Origin: Paenibacillus sp. PK3_47
Lineage (GTDB): Bacteria; Bacillota; Bacilli; Paenibacillales; Paenibacillaceae
Assembly: GCF_023520895.1 (NCBI RefSeq)
Contig: NZ_CP026029.1
Location: forward strand, 5,642,001-5,706,000
DNA length: 64,000 nucleotides
Direction: 5' to 3'
Shown: piece after piece, positions 34,046-43,149 of the stretch
How the letters are laid out: each line of letters opens with the position of its first letter
How positions within the stretch are numbered: position 1 is the first letter of the stretch
Notes under the pieces: generated by a model
Seen by the model: the letters and a program-made list of their open reading frames with translations, nothing else
Told to the model about the DNA's origin: nothing
Databases searched by the model: none
Position numbers and translations under genes: made by a program

Positions 34046-35135
34046 GAAATTCAAAATTGCAATCATCGGCTGCGGAGGTATCGCAAACGGTAAACATATG
34101 CCAAGCTTGTCCCGTCAGGAAAATGCTGAAATGGTGGCATTCTGTGACATCGTGGAGGAACGCGCCCAAGAGGCTGCTGAGAAGTACGGCGCTGAGGGAG
34201 CGGCAGTTTATACGGATTTCCGTGAACTTCTGGCAGCCGGCGGATTTGACATTGTGCATGTATGTACGCCAAATGACAGCCACTCCGAAATTACTGTTGC
34301 CGCGCTTGAGGCCGGCAATCACGTAATGTGCGAGAAGCCAATGGCCAAGACTACGGCACAGGCTCAAGAAATGCTGGAAGCAGCACGCCGTACCGGCAAA
34401 AAGCTGTCGATTGCTTACCAGAACCGTTTCCGTGCGGACAGCGAGTATCTCAAAGGTCTCTGCGAAGGCGGAGAACTGGGCGATATTTACTATGGCAAGG
34501 CCATTGCACTTCGCCGCCGCGCCGTTCCTACATGGGGCGTATTCCTGGATGAAGAGAAGCAAGGCGGCGGACCGCTTATTGATATCGGAACCCATGCGCT
34601 TGATCTGACGCTGTGGCTGATGGACAACTACAAACCGCGTATGGTAGTCGGATCGACCTTCCATAAGCTTGGACAACGCAAAAATGCGGCCAATGCCTTC
34701 GGTCCTTGGGATCCGGAACAATTCAAGGTGGAAGATTCCGCATTCGGCTTCATTACTATGGAGAACGGTGCGACAATCTCGCTGGAATCCAGCTGGGCGC
34801 TGAACGTCTCCGAATTCGGCGAAGCCAAAACGCTTCTCGCCGGTACAGAAGGCGGTGCGGATATGAAGGACGGACTTCGTCTGAACGGCGAACGCGCCGG
34901 CCGCCTGTACGAAACCAAGGTGGATCTCTCTTCCGGCGGCGTAGCCTTCTACAGCGGGGCTGCGGAGTCTGAAGCGGACCGTGAAGCACGGCTCTGGCTG
35001 GAAGCGATCAGAGATGACAAGGATCCTGTCGTTCTGCCTGAACAGGCCCTGGTTGTAACCCAAATTCTTGAGGCTGTATATGAATCGGCCCGCACAGGCC
35101 GCGCAGTTTATTTTGACGGAAGCTCGGACAACTAA
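34038..35135 (+). CDS. Gfo/Idh/MocA-family NAD(P) dehydrogenase 1
   Basis: A 365-residue oxidoreductase. Rossmann motif IAIIGCGGIANGKHMP at the N-terminus, the family EKP motif in HVMCEKPMAKTTAQ, and the catalytic region GGGPLIDIGTHALDLTLWLM (Asp and His of the D/H pair). Family members oxidise or reduce sugar hydroxyls, for example inositol or 3-keto-glucosides. ATG 34038 has AAGGAGG nine bases upstream. Partner of a second, distinct dehydrogenase two genes on, which would fit an oxidise-epimerise-reduce route. Confidence 0.87.
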   Translation: MSKKFKIAIIGCGGIANGKHMPSLSRQENAEMVAFCDIVEERAQEAAEKYGAEGAAVYTDFRELLAAGGFDIVHVCTPNDSHSEITVAALEAGNHVMCEKPMAKTTAQAQEMLEAARRTGKKLSIAYQNRFRADSEYLKGLCEGGELGDIYYGKAIALRRRAVPTWGVFLDEEKQGGGPLIDIGTHALDLTLWLMDNYKPRMVVGSTFHKLGQRKNAANAFGPWDPEQFKVEDSAFGFITMENGATISLESSWALNVSEFGEAKTLLAGTEGGADMKDGLRLNGERAGRLYETKVDLSSGGVAFYSGAAESEADREARLWLEAIRDDKDPVVLPEQALVVTQILEAVYESARTGRAVYFDGSSDN

Positions 35136-35180
35136 GCGTATACTACACGCACACATATAGAAACAGGAGTGGAAAACACG

Positions 35181-36287
35181 ATGAGTTCAAACAAACATTC
35201 CATTGTCATCGTCGGTTATGGCGGTATGGGAAGCTATCACGCCCAATTGATTGGGGAAAATGATCATGTGGAAGTGGCCGGTACATTCGATCTTCTGGAG
35301 GATCGCCGCAATGCCTCTGCAAAGGCGGGATACAAAGCGTACGCAAGCTATGAGGAAGTTCTTGCTGATCCTGCGGTTGAAGTCGTACTGATTGCTACGC
35401 CGAACGATGTGCACAAGGACATCGCTGTCCGTGCCCTGAAGGCAGGCAAACATGTCATTTGCGAGAAGCCGGTCGCTATGTCGTCGGAAGAACTGAAGGA
35501 AATGATGGCGGCAGCGGATAAAGCCGGACGTGTGCTGATGGTCCACCAGAACAGACGCTGGGATGAGGACTTCCGTGTGATTAAGCAAATGTACGAATCG
35601 GAAACGGTAGGCTCCCTGTTCCAGATTGAGTCCCGTGTGCACGGGGCAAACGGCATTCCAGGCGACTGGCGCCATGTCAAAGCCCAAGGCGGAGGCATGC
35701 TGCTGGACTGGGGCGTGCATTTGCTGGATCAGCTCCTGTTCATGATTGACAGCAAGGTTGTCAGTGTAAGCAGCAATCTGAGCTATATTCTCGGCAATGA
35801 TGTCGATGACGGCTTCGAAGCCATCCTTCTGTTCGAAAATGGCATCAAGGCCATTGTAGAGGTTGGAACCACCAACTTTATTACACTGCCAAGATGGTAT
35901 GTGAAAGGGATTGAGGGCTCGGCCATTATTGAAGACTGGTCTCTGAACGGAAGAATAGTCACCCGTAACCATGCGAGTGAGCGCCGTGAGCCTACTCCAA
36001 TCCGTGCAGGAGTCGGCTTGACCAAGACGATGGCCCCGCCGTCTGAAGGCTCAACCATTACTGCAGCGCTGCCGCCGGCGGCCGAACTGCCGGACAGCTT
36101 CTACAATAACTTCGCCGCTGTAATTGAAGGCAAGGCGGAGCCGATTGTGAAGAACAGTGAAGTGCTGCGCGTTCAGAACCTGATCGAAGCGATTTTTGCT
36201 GCTGCCGAGAACAATGCGGTCATTAAAGATTTTGATACCTACGAGGATTTAAAACCGGTACAATCTATAGGAGAGGCGGTTAAGTAA
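35181..36287 (+). CDS. Gfo/Idh/MocA-family NAD(P) dehydrogenase 2
   Basis: A 368-residue member of the same superfamily as its neighbour but clearly diverged: Rossmann IVIVGYGGMGSYHAQ, EKP motif HVICEKPVAMSSEEL, catalytic GGGMLLDWGVHLLDQLLFM. The product region DDGFEAILLFENGIKAIVEVGT is typical of IolX/YcjS-like enzymes. AGGAG stands 12 bases before ATG 35181. The stop overlaps the next start (TAATG). Confidence 0.87.
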   Translation: MSSNKHSIVIVGYGGMGSYHAQLIGENDHVEVAGTFDLLEDRRNASAKAGYKAYASYEEVLADPAVEVVLIATPNDVHKDIAVRALKAGKHVICEKPVAMSSEELKEMMAAADKAGRVLMVHQNRRWDEDFRVIKQMYESETVGSLFQIESRVHGANGIPGDWRHVKAQGGGMLLDWGVHLLDQLLFMIDSKVVSVSSNLSYILGNDVDDGFEAILLFENGIKAIVEVGTTNFITLPRWYVKGIEGSAIIEDWSLNGRIVTRNHASERREPTPIRAGVGLTKTMAPPSEGSTITAALPPAAELPDSFYNNFAAVIEGKAEPIVKNSEVLRVQNLIEAIFAAAENNAVIKDFDTYEDLKPVQSIGEAVK

Positions 36288-37255
36288 TGAAACTTGGAGT
36301 ATTTATGGTGCTTTTCGGCGGTCGTAAGCTGGAGGATGCGCTGGATTATGTAGTTTCCAAAGGGCTGAAGGCAGTAGAAATCGGAACGGGCGGCAATCCG
36401 GGCAACAGTCACTGTGATCCGAAGCTCCTGCTTGAGAATGAAGCTGCACTTAAGGAGTTCAAGCATGCTGTAGAATCCCGCGGACTGATGATCAGCGCGC
36501 TGAGCTGCCATGGTAATCCGCTGCATCCGCAAAAGGAGCTGGCCCGCAAGGATCACGAGGATTTTGTGAACTCGGTCAAGCTCGCCCAGAAGCTTGGCGT
36601 ACAGGTTGTAAATACCTTTTCGGGCTGTCCGGGTGACCATGAGGATGCCAAATATCCGAACTGGCCGGTTGCACCCTGGCCGAATGATTACCAGGAAATT
36701 CTAACCTGGCAGTGGGAGAATAAAGTTATTCCATACTGGAAGGAAATGGGCGCTTTTGCAACAGAACATGATGTGAAGATCGGCCTGGAGCTGCATGGAG
36801 GGTTCTCCGTGCACACCCCTGGAACGCTGCTGCGCCTGAGAGAAGCTGCCGGTGAGGCCATCGGGGCCAACCTGGATCCGAGCCACATGTGGTGGCAGGG
36901 GATTGATCCGGTGCAGGCGATCCATATCCTCGGACGTCAAGGAGCGATTCATCATTTCCATGCCAAAGACACGGTCATTGATCCGGTGAATGTAAATATG
37001 CACGGATTGACGGATATGCAGTCTTATACAAATATGCTTGACCGTGCCTGGCAGTTCCGTTCGGTGGGCTACGGCCATGACGTGAAGACCTGGGCTGATA
37101 TTATCAGCGCGCTGCGTCTGGTGGGCTACGACTACGTTGTTAGCATCGAGCACGAAGACGGTCTGATGTCTGTTGAAGAAGGCTTCTCCAAAGCTGTTGA
37201 TAATCTCCGCCAGGTACTGATCGAGGAACCGCTGGCAGACATGTGGTGGGTCTAA
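36287..37255 (+). CDS. Sugar phosphate isomerase/epimerase-type TIM barrel 2 (IolH/YcjR-like)
   Basis: A 322-residue TIM barrel of the AP-endonuclease-2-like family: starts MKLGVFMVLFGGRKLEDALD. Metal-site candidates are in IGLELHGGFSVH, GANLDPSHMWWQG, IHHFHAKDT and YVVSIEHEDGLMS. The DPSHMWWQG form and length resemble inositol-type epimerases and YcjR homologues. One-base overlap with the preceding dehydrogenase. Substrate unknown. Confidence 0.85.
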   Translation: MKLGVFMVLFGGRKLEDALDYVVSKGLKAVEIGTGGNPGNSHCDPKLLLENEAALKEFKHAVESRGLMISALSCHGNPLHPQKELARKDHEDFVNSVKLAQKLGVQVVNTFSGCPGDHEDAKYPNWPVAPWPNDYQEILTWQWENKVIPYWKEMGAFATEHDVKIGLELHGGFSVHTPGTLLRLREAAGEAIGANLDPSHMWWQGIDPVQAIHILGRQGAIHHFHAKDTVIDPVNVNMHGLTDMQSYTNMLDRAWQFRSVGYGHDVKTWADIISALRLVGYDYVVSIEHEDGLMSVEEGFSKAVDNLRQVLIEEPLADMWWV

Positions 37256-37260
37256 CCCTG

Positions 37261-38241
37261 ATGGACAGCTTCACCAAAGTCCAACTGGATGAACGGCAGC
37301 TGGGACTTCTGGTCTCGGCTGCTTTCGGTGAGGATACAGCTGTAATCTCCGGCACAGAGCTGACCGGCGGCTACTTTAATACAGCCTATGACCTCGAATT
37401 AAGCGACGGCCGGTCTGTAATCCTTAAGATTGCCCCTGCAGCAGAGACGGAAATGCTGAGCTATGAGAAGGACATCATGCGCGCAGAAGTCGAAGCGCTG
37501 GAGCTGGTGGCAGACATAGGCGGTATTCCTGTACCTGAGGTCTACAGTTACGACGAGAGTCTGCGGCTGATCTCTTCGCCCTACTTCTTTATGGAGAAGA
37601 TTGAGGGGCAGCCGTACAGTGAAGTGAAGGAAAGCCTGTCCCCGGAGGAGCGGTCATCCATTGAGCACCAGATTGGACGCTACCAGCGGCTGATTAATGA
37701 GATCAAAGGCAGCGGCTTCGGGTTGTTCGGACAGAGTCCGGCAGAAACGGGACAGTCTTGGCGCGCTACGTTTACCTCCCTGATGAACAGGCTGCTTGCC
37801 GATGCCGCATGGCTAGGCGTAACGCTTCCTGCTGCGCAGGAGGAAATCAGGCGGGTATTGGAGCGGTATTATTCCGCATTGGATGAGGTTACGGAGCCCC
37901 GGCTCATACATTGGGATCTGTGGAACGGCAACGTGTTTGTAAAGGACGGAAGGGTCATCTCGATTATAGACTGGGAACGGGCATTGTGGGGGGACGTTCT
38001 GCTGGAATACTACTTCCGGCATTTCGAGAATTCGCAGGCTTTTTATGCGGGCTACGGGGCAGACTTTGACAGCCCGAATGAGCGGCTGCGCAAAAAGCTG
38101 TATGACCTGTATCTGGATCTGATCCTGGTGATTGAATGCTATTCCAGACAATACAAGGACGAAAATCATGTGCGCTGGACGGCTGATAATCTTGCACGGG
38201 GCTGGGAATCGTTCACTGCTGACAGTGAGGCTATACGATAG
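37261..38241 (+). CDS. Aminoglycoside-phosphotransferase-like small-molecule kinase
   Basis: A 326-residue APH/choline-kinase-fold protein: Brenner motif LIHWDLWNGNVFV (HxDxxxxN) and the metal-binding IIDWERALWGD. Such proteins phosphorylate sugars, amino alcohols or antibiotics. As the last gene of a cluster of sugar epimerases and dehydrogenases, starting five bases after the previous stop, it more likely phosphorylates the pathway's sugar product than confers resistance. Ribosome site is weak, suggesting translational coupling. A GTG at 37243 is a less likely start inside the upstream gene. Confidence 0.8.
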   Translation: MDSFTKVQLDERQLGLLVSAAFGEDTAVISGTELTGGYFNTAYDLELSDGRSVILKIAPAAETEMLSYEKDIMRAEVEALELVADIGGIPVPEVYSYDESLRLISSPYFFMEKIEGQPYSEVKESLSPEERSSIEHQIGRYQRLINEIKGSGFGLFGQSPAETGQSWRATFTSLMNRLLADAAWLGVTLPAAQEEIRRVLERYYSALDEVTEPRLIHWDLWNGNVFVKDGRVISIIDWERALWGDVLLEYYFRHFENSQAFYAGYGADFDSPNERLRKKLYDLYLDLILVIECYSRQYKDENHVRWTADNLARGWESFTADSEAIR

Positions 38242-38246
38242 GACAC

Positions 38247-38283
38247 AGAAGACCGGTTCTCCTGGCGGAGATCCCGGTCTTCT
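38247..38283. terminator. Hairpin between sugar cluster and fabV (convergent)
   Basis: AGAAGACCGG (38247-38256) pairs with CCGGTCTTCT (38274-38283), inner CTCC/GGAG; usable from both sides though T runs are poor. Confidence 0.55.
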
Positions 38284-38293
38284 TGCCTGTCTC

Positions 38294-39487
38294 CTAGAGC
38301 TGTGCATTGGGAATCCCGACGAGCGGATTACTGTCTGCTTCATAATCGACGCCTTCTGTTTCAAAGCCGAACAGCTGGAAGAATTCTCTTCTGTAGCTCT
38401 CAAGATCCGACAGCTCATGAATATTGCCAGTATTAATATGGGACCATAACCTATCCACCTCAGCCTGTACTTCCGGTTTCATTTCCCGATCGTCAATGCG
38501 GATGCGGCCGGCTTCGTCAAGTGCCGGGCCACCGTGGCTATAAAGCCGGTCAGCAAACAGCCTGTACGCCTGTTCAATGCATCCCTCGTGCAGACCCTGC
38601 TCCTTCATGACTTTATAGAGGATGGAGATGTACAGCGGAACTACAGGAATAGCCGAACTGGATTGGGTCACCAGGCCTTTACTGACAGCTACAAAAGCCT
38701 GTCCTCCGGCAGGAGCCAGCTGTTCATTAAGCTGCACTGCAGTGGCTTCCAGGTGGTCTTTGGCCCGTCCGATAGTGCCGTCACGGTATATAGCCCTGGT
38801 AAGCTCCGGACCAATATAGGAGAAAGCCAAGGTTACAGCATGATCAGCCAATACCCCGGCCTGGCGTAAGCTGTCTATCCACAGCTGCCAGTCTTCACCG
38901 CCCATCACCTTGACGGTGTCCTGGATTTCTATATCCGATGCAGGCTCAATGGTAATCTCGCTAACCTCTCCTGTATGGAAATTGACCGTCTTATTCGTGT
39001 ATGGCTTCCCTATAGGCTTCAGCACCGAATGATGGACCTTACCGCTGGCAGGATCATTTCTGCGGGCTGTGGCTACACTGTAAACGACAAGATCAACCTG
39101 ACCCAGCTCCTGACGGATGAGCTTAATTGTCCGGTCCTTAGTTTCCTGTGTAAGTGCATCCCCGCATACACTGTATGATTTCAAGCCGGCTGCTCCGGCG
39201 AAGCGTTCAAACGCGGCGGAGTTATACCAGCCGGCAGAGGCTGTCCGGGTATCACTGGGACTGCTTTGGCGGTAGACGCCGACTGTGGCGGCTCCGGCAC
39301 CAAAAGCCGCCGCAATCCGTGAAGCCAGGCCGTAACCGGTCGAAGCTCCGATCACCAGCACGCTGCGCGGACCAGCAATGCCCGGCTGCTGCCGGATATA
39401 ATCAATCTGCCGCTGTACCTGGAGGGCACAGCCTTCGGGATGGGCAGTTGTACATATAAAACCGCGTGTTCTGGGTTTGATGATCAT
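38294..39487 (-). CDS. fabV: Enoyl-ACP/trans-2-enoyl-CoA reductase, FabV/TER type
   Basis: NADH-dependent reductase of the double bond in trans-2-enoyl thioesters, last step of a fatty-acid elongation cycle (397 aa). Features: IIKPRTRGFICTTAHPEGC at the N-terminus, Rossmann VLVIGASTGYGLASRIAAAFG, and the FabV/TER catalytic motif Y-x8-K in IYRDGTIGRAKDHLE with the preceding SYIGPE. FabV-type enzymes are less common in Firmicutes than FabI and are usually triclosan-insensitive; clostridial TER proteins of the same family act on crotonyl-CoA. ATG 39487 has AGGA eight bases upstream. Confidence 0.92.
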   Translation of the reverse strand: MIIKPRTRGFICTTAHPEGCALQVQRQIDYIRQQPGIAGPRSVLVIGASTGYGLASRIAAAFGAGAATVGVYRQSSPSDTRTASAGWYNSAAFERFAGAAGLKSYSVCGDALTQETKDRTIKLIRQELGQVDLVVYSVATARRNDPASGKVHHSVLKPIGKPYTNKTVNFHTGEVSEITIEPASDIEIQDTVKVMGGEDWQLWIDSLRQAGVLADHAVTLAFSYIGPELTRAIYRDGTIGRAKDHLEATAVQLNEQLAPAGGQAFVAVSKGLVTQSSSAIPVVPLYISILYKVMKEQGLHEGCIEQAYRLFADRLYSHGGPALDEAGRIRIDDREMKPEVQAEVDRLWSHINTGNIHELSDLESYRREFFQLFGFETEGVDYEADSNPLVGIPNAQL

Positions 39488-39659
39488 CTTAATTTTCCTC
39501 ACTTTCGCCTGTACGCCGGATATGATTTTTATATTGCTTAAATTTACTGTATTAGGGATTATCCATGCAAGTTATAGGGTGATGTAAGCTAATGTGCCGC
39601 TAACGGTGGAGGAAATGCATAGTTGCATGATTTCAGAATGGTGTATTTTCAGAAAAAAC

Positions 39660-39689
39660 TTGACGAAAGACTATGTGAATAGATAAAAT
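39660..39689 (+). promoter_or_regulatory. Predicted promoter of the orphan oppD-type gene
   Basis: TTGACG (39660-39665), 18-base spacer, TAAAAT (39684-39689), about 70 bases before the ATG in an AT-rich region. Confidence 0.55.
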
Positions 39690-39758
39690 AATACTTATTG
39701 CCTATCTAAATAATATGAACTATTATCATAATTTGAAGAGAGTAGAGAGGGTGACAGG

Positions 39759-40817
39759 ATGGAGCGCCTTTTAGAAGTAAAGGACCTAGCAATTTCATTC
39801 AAAACACGCGGTGGAGAAGTACAAGCGATCCGTGGTGTTAACTTTCATGTCAACAAAGGAGAAACACTTGCGATTGTAGGCGAATCCGGTTCCGGTAAGA
39901 GTGTAACTTCCCAGGCCGTTATGAAACTTATTCCTGAACCGCAGGGCATGTACAAGCGCGGTCAGATTATTTTTGATGGACAAGATCTGATCAAGAAAAC
40001 TGACAAGCAAATGCAAAAGATCCGCGGTAAAGAGATCGGCATGATCTTCCAGGATCCGATGACCTCACTCAACCCGATGATGAAAGTCGGCAAACAAATT
40101 ACTGAAGTACTGTTCAAACATGAGAATATGTCCAAGGATGCAGCCTACAAACGTGCTGTTGAACTGCTTGGCCTCGTTGGTATTCCTTCACCGGAACGCC
40201 GTTTCCAGCAGTATCCGCATGAGTTCAGCGGCGGGATGCGCCAGCGTGTAGTTATTGCCATGGCGCTTGCTGCGAACCCTAAGCTCCTGATTGCCGATGA
40301 GCCGACAACTGCGCTTGACGTTACCATTCAGGCACAGATTCTGGATCTGATGAAGGATCTGCAGAAGAAAATCGGTACAGCGATCATTTTCATCACGCAT
40401 GATCTTGGTGTAGTTGCCAGAATGGCTGACCGTGTAGCGGTTATGTACGCCGGACAAATTGTGGAGATGGGCACATCGGAAGAAATCTTCTATGACCCAA
40501 AACATCCGTATACATGGGGATTGCTTGCATCCATGCCGAGTCTGGAGAGCAAAGGTACCCAGCTGACTGCCATTCCGGGAACACCTCCGGATCTGATCAA
40601 GCCGCCTAAGGGTGATGCCTTTGCACTGCGCAGCACTTATGCAATGGAAATCGATATGGAGAAAGAGCCTCCAATGTACCAGGTATCCGATTCCCACTTT
40701 GTGAAATCCTGGCTGATGCATCCAATGGCTCCGGCTGTTGAACCTCCTGCTGTGGTGAAGAGCAAACAGCGCGTTCTGAAGAATGCATATCCGGAACCTG
40801 TACTGGTCCAGCAGTAA
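39759..40817 (+). CDS. Oligopeptide/dipeptide ABC ATPase, OppD/DppD type, without partners
   Basis: A 352-residue ATPase of the peptide/nickel importer family: Walker A GESGSGKSV, signature FSGGMRQRVVIAMALA, Walker B LLIADEPTTALD, switch His in FITHDLGVVARM, and the C-terminal oligo_HPY region LLASMPSLESKG, IPGTPPDLIKPPKGDAFALR. Normally it is encoded with OppF, two permeases and a binding protein; none are adjacent. It has its own promoter and a strong terminator. It may complete a transporter encoded elsewhere. The C-terminal tail after about residue 315 is longer than usual. Confidence 0.87.
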   Translation: MERLLEVKDLAISFKTRGGEVQAIRGVNFHVNKGETLAIVGESGSGKSVTSQAVMKLIPEPQGMYKRGQIIFDGQDLIKKTDKQMQKIRGKEIGMIFQDPMTSLNPMMKVGKQITEVLFKHENMSKDAAYKRAVELLGLVGIPSPERRFQQYPHEFSGGMRQRVVIAMALAANPKLLIADEPTTALDVTIQAQILDLMKDLQKKIGTAIIFITHDLGVVARMADRVAVMYAGQIVEMGTSEEIFYDPKHPYTWGLLASMPSLESKGTQLTAIPGTPPDLIKPPKGDAFALRSTYAMEIDMEKEPPMYQVSDSHFVKSWLMHPMAPAVEPPAVVKSKQRVLKNAYPEPVLVQQ

Positions 40818-40836
40818 TAACCTGAATAAATTAAGC

Positions 40837-40869
40837 AGCGCCAAGCCGTTCACCGGCTTGGCGCTTTTT
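40837..40869 (+). terminator. Terminator of the oppD-type gene
   Basis: AGCGCCAAGCCG (40837-40848) pairs with CGGCTTGGCGCT (40854-40865), then five T residues. Confidence 0.9.
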
Positions 40870-40908
40870 GCTGTTCACAGTGCTGTGGCTTTGAGCATAG
40901 CCGGTTGT

Positions 40909-42147
40909 TCAGCGCTCATACTTACGAAGTACAATCACAGCATTATGCCCCCCGAAGCCGAAAGAGTTAGAGATGCCGGTATTCAGCTCCGCCTTGCGGG
41001 CAGTATTCGGCACATAATCCAGATCACAAATTTCATCCGGAATTTCCTGATTGATCGTAGGCGGGATGATGCCGTCCTGCAGGCTTTTGAGCAGGGCGAT
41101 GGCTTCAAGTCCCCCTGCAGCACCGAGTGCATGTCCGGTCATTGATTTATTTGCTGTCACCGGTATCCGGTAAGCGGCGTCTCCGAACAGCTTCTTGATC
41201 GCTAACGTTTCTGAACGGTCCCCGACTATAGTGCTGGTGGCATGGGCGCTGATGACATCTACCTCTTCAGGAGTCAGGCCGGCCTCCTTCAGTGCTGCCT
41301 TCATTGCCTGCAAGGCTCCCCGGCCTTCGGGATGGGTGGCGACCATATGATAGGCATCCGAGCTCGCTCCATAGCCTGTAATCTCGCCGTGAATGACTGC
41401 ATTTCTGCGCAGCGCATGCGTAAGTGATTCGAGAATCAGGATGGCACCGCCTTCTGCAATCACAAATCCGTCCCGCCCTCCGTCAAAAGGTCTGCTGGCC
41501 TTCTGCGGTTCCCCGTTCCGGGTGGACAGGGAGGTGGCATTGCCGAAGCTGGCCAGCGAAATTTCGCTGATGGCCGCTTCTGAGCCGCCGGCAATCACGC
41601 AATCAGCTCCGCCGTAACGGATGAGCCGGAAGGCCTCGCCAATGGCTGTGTTGCCGATCGAACAGGCTGTTACCGGTGACATGGACGGGCCCAGTGCACC
41701 GAACTTCATGCTGATCATAGCTGCGGCCATGTTGGAGATCATCATCGGGATCAGTGTCGGGCTGACCCGCTCCGGCCCGCGCGCGCTCAGCAGATTCCCC
41801 TGGTCCATTAAGGTGTGGATACCGCCGACTCCTGAGCCTACATATACACCCAGCCGTTCATGGTCTATCTGATCAGGCTTTAGTCCGGATTGAGCCCAAG
41901 CCTCTTCAGCAGCGGCCAGTGCGAACTGGCTGAAGCGGTCCATTCTCCGGGCTTCCTTGCGGCCGAACCGGCCTTCTGAGTCGAAGTCATGCACGGCTCC
42001 GGCGATCTTGGTTTTAAAATGTGCCGTATCAAAAGCTGTTATATGGGTGATGCCCGATTCACCTGCAATGAGCCGGCTCCAAAATTGCTCTACAGTATTG
42101 CCAAGCGGCGATATGACACCCATGCCGGTAATTACAACGCGTTCCAT
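40909..42147 (-). CDS. fabF: Beta-ketoacyl-ACP synthase II
   Basis: Condensing enzyme that adds two carbons from malonyl-ACP to acyl-ACP (412 aa). The catalytic Cys-His-His triad is visible: VTACSIGNTAIGEAF, ISAHATSTIVGD and NKSMTGHALGAAGG. The usual ACASG around the cysteine is ACSIG here, a mild variant. N-terminus RVVITGMGVISPLGN and C-terminus NSFGFGGHNAVIVL are typical. A GGGGAGG ribosome site lies before the ATG. It stands alone and is divergent from a MmyB-like regulator, so it may be a second FabF under special control rather than the housekeeping copy. Confidence 0.92.
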   Translation of the reverse strand: MERVVITGMGVISPLGNTVEQFWSRLIAGESGITHITAFDTAHFKTKIAGAVHDFDSEGRFGRKEARRMDRFSQFALAAAEEAWAQSGLKPDQIDHERLGVYVGSGVGGIHTLMDQGNLLSARGPERVSPTLIPMMISNMAAAMISMKFGALGPSMSPVTACSIGNTAIGEAFRLIRYGGADCVIAGGSEAAISEISLASFGNATSLSTRNGEPQKASRPFDGGRDGFVIAEGGAILILESLTHALRRNAVIHGEITGYGASSDAYHMVATHPEGRGALQAMKAALKEAGLTPEEVDVISAHATSTIVGDRSETLAIKKLFGDAAYRIPVTANKSMTGHALGAAGGLEAIALLKSLQDGIIPPTINQEIPDEICDLDYVPNTARKAELNTGISNSFGFGGHNAVIVLRKYER

Positions 42148-42226
42148 TTATAAATCCTCCCCTGTATAGCCAAATGATAAGAAGTTGATGCTGTTCTAAA
42201 TGTATTCTTTCACTTTGCTTATCCTA

Positions 42227-42255
42227 TTACAAGTTGTCGTTTATCCTAGTATAAT
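42227..42255 (+). promoter_or_regulatory. Predicted promoter of the MmyB-like regulator gene
   Basis: TTACAA (42227-42232), 17-base spacer, TATAAT (42250-42255), 43 bases before the start. Confidence 0.6.
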
Positions 42256-42297
42256 TACTACTATCATACGAATAATATCTTGAAAAGAGGAATATAA

Positions 42298-43149
42298 ATG
42301 TCCCATCAGATGAGACTTCAGGCATTGTCGGCATTCCTGAAAGCACGCCGTGCAGCGATCTCTCCGGCGGCCGCCGGTCTTCCCGAGGGGACACGAAGAC
42401 GGACACCGGGGCTCAGAAGGGAGGAGGTTGCCCAGCTTGCAGGAGTAAGCAATACCTGGTATACGTGGCTGGAGCAGGGGCGGGATATCAGAGTGTCACC
42501 CTCTGTACTGGAATGTATTGCCGCAGCGCTACAGCTGAATAAGGATGAGCGCAGCTATCTGTTTGCCCTTGCGCTGGATAATGGCCCGGCTAATGGCATA
42601 TATCCCCAAGAGGAAGCTTCTGCAATTACGCCTTCCCTCCAGAAGATTCTGAAGGAGCTTACTGCCTGCCCGACAATCATCTCAGACCGCAGATGCGGTA
42701 TTGTCGGCTGGAATGAGGCTGCGGCACACGTTTTTCTGGATTTCGCCAGACTGCCGCAGGAGGAGCGCAATATGATCCGCTTATTGTTCGTCCGTAAGGA
42801 ATTCCAGCGCCTTGCTGTGAACTGGGAACAGTTCGTCCGGGGATATTTATCCATTTTCCGCGCCTATTACGGACAGTACTTGGAGGACCGCTGGTATGAC
42901 GATTTTATAGCCGAGATGAAGGAAGCCCATCCTGAATTTGATAAGCTGTGGGAAGAGAGCAGAGTAAGCTCTGCGCCGGATGTTGTACTCGAATTCCGTC
43001 ATGCCAAGGCAGGCAAGATGTTATTTCAGCTGACATCGCTTCAGGTTCAGGGCGGCGCTGACCTGCGCTGCAGTATTTATACGCCGGCAGGCGATTCCAA
43101 TACAGAACAAAAGCTGCGTCAACTGCTGGAACATCACAAGCTAAGTTAG
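42298..43149 (+). CDS. XRE-type regulator with MmyB-like ligand domain
   Basis: A 283-residue regulator. An XRE helix-turn-helix occupies about residues 5-80 (GTRRRTPGLRREEVAQLAG, then VSNTWYTWLEQGRDIRVS), the form typical of MmyB-like proteins. The C-terminal part (about 105-270; ISDRRCGIVGWNEAAAHVF, RWYDDF, LEFRHAKAG) is the MmyB ligand-binding domain, a PAS-like pocket that in a structurally studied relative holds a fatty acid. Its divergent position to fabF makes a fatty-acid-responsive control of fabF a reasonable inference. AAAGAGG precedes the ATG. Confidence 0.85.
   Translation: MSHQMRLQALSAFLKARRAAISPAAAGLPEGTRRRTPGLRREEVAQLAGVSNTWYTWLEQGRDIRVSPSVLECIAAALQLNKDERSYLFALALDNGPANGIYPQEEASAITPSLQKILKELTACPTIISDRRCGIVGWNEAAAHVFLDFARLPQEERNMIRLLFVRKEFQRLAVNWEQFVRGYLSIFRAYYGQYLEDRWYDDFIAEMKEAHPEFDKLWEESRVSSAPDVVLEFRHAKAGKMLFQLTSLQVQGGADLRCSIYTPAGDSNTEQKLRQLLEHHKLS

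Noticed and set aside
37261..38241. Aminoglycoside resistance gene
   Set aside because: The APH fold is shared by many sugar and metabolite kinases and the operon context is carbohydrate metabolism; no resistance family signature is seen.
39503..39758. Riboswitch or small RNA before the orphan oppD gene
   Set aside because: Only a promoter-like pair of hexamers and AT-rich sequence are seen; no conserved aptamer blocks or stable hairpins.
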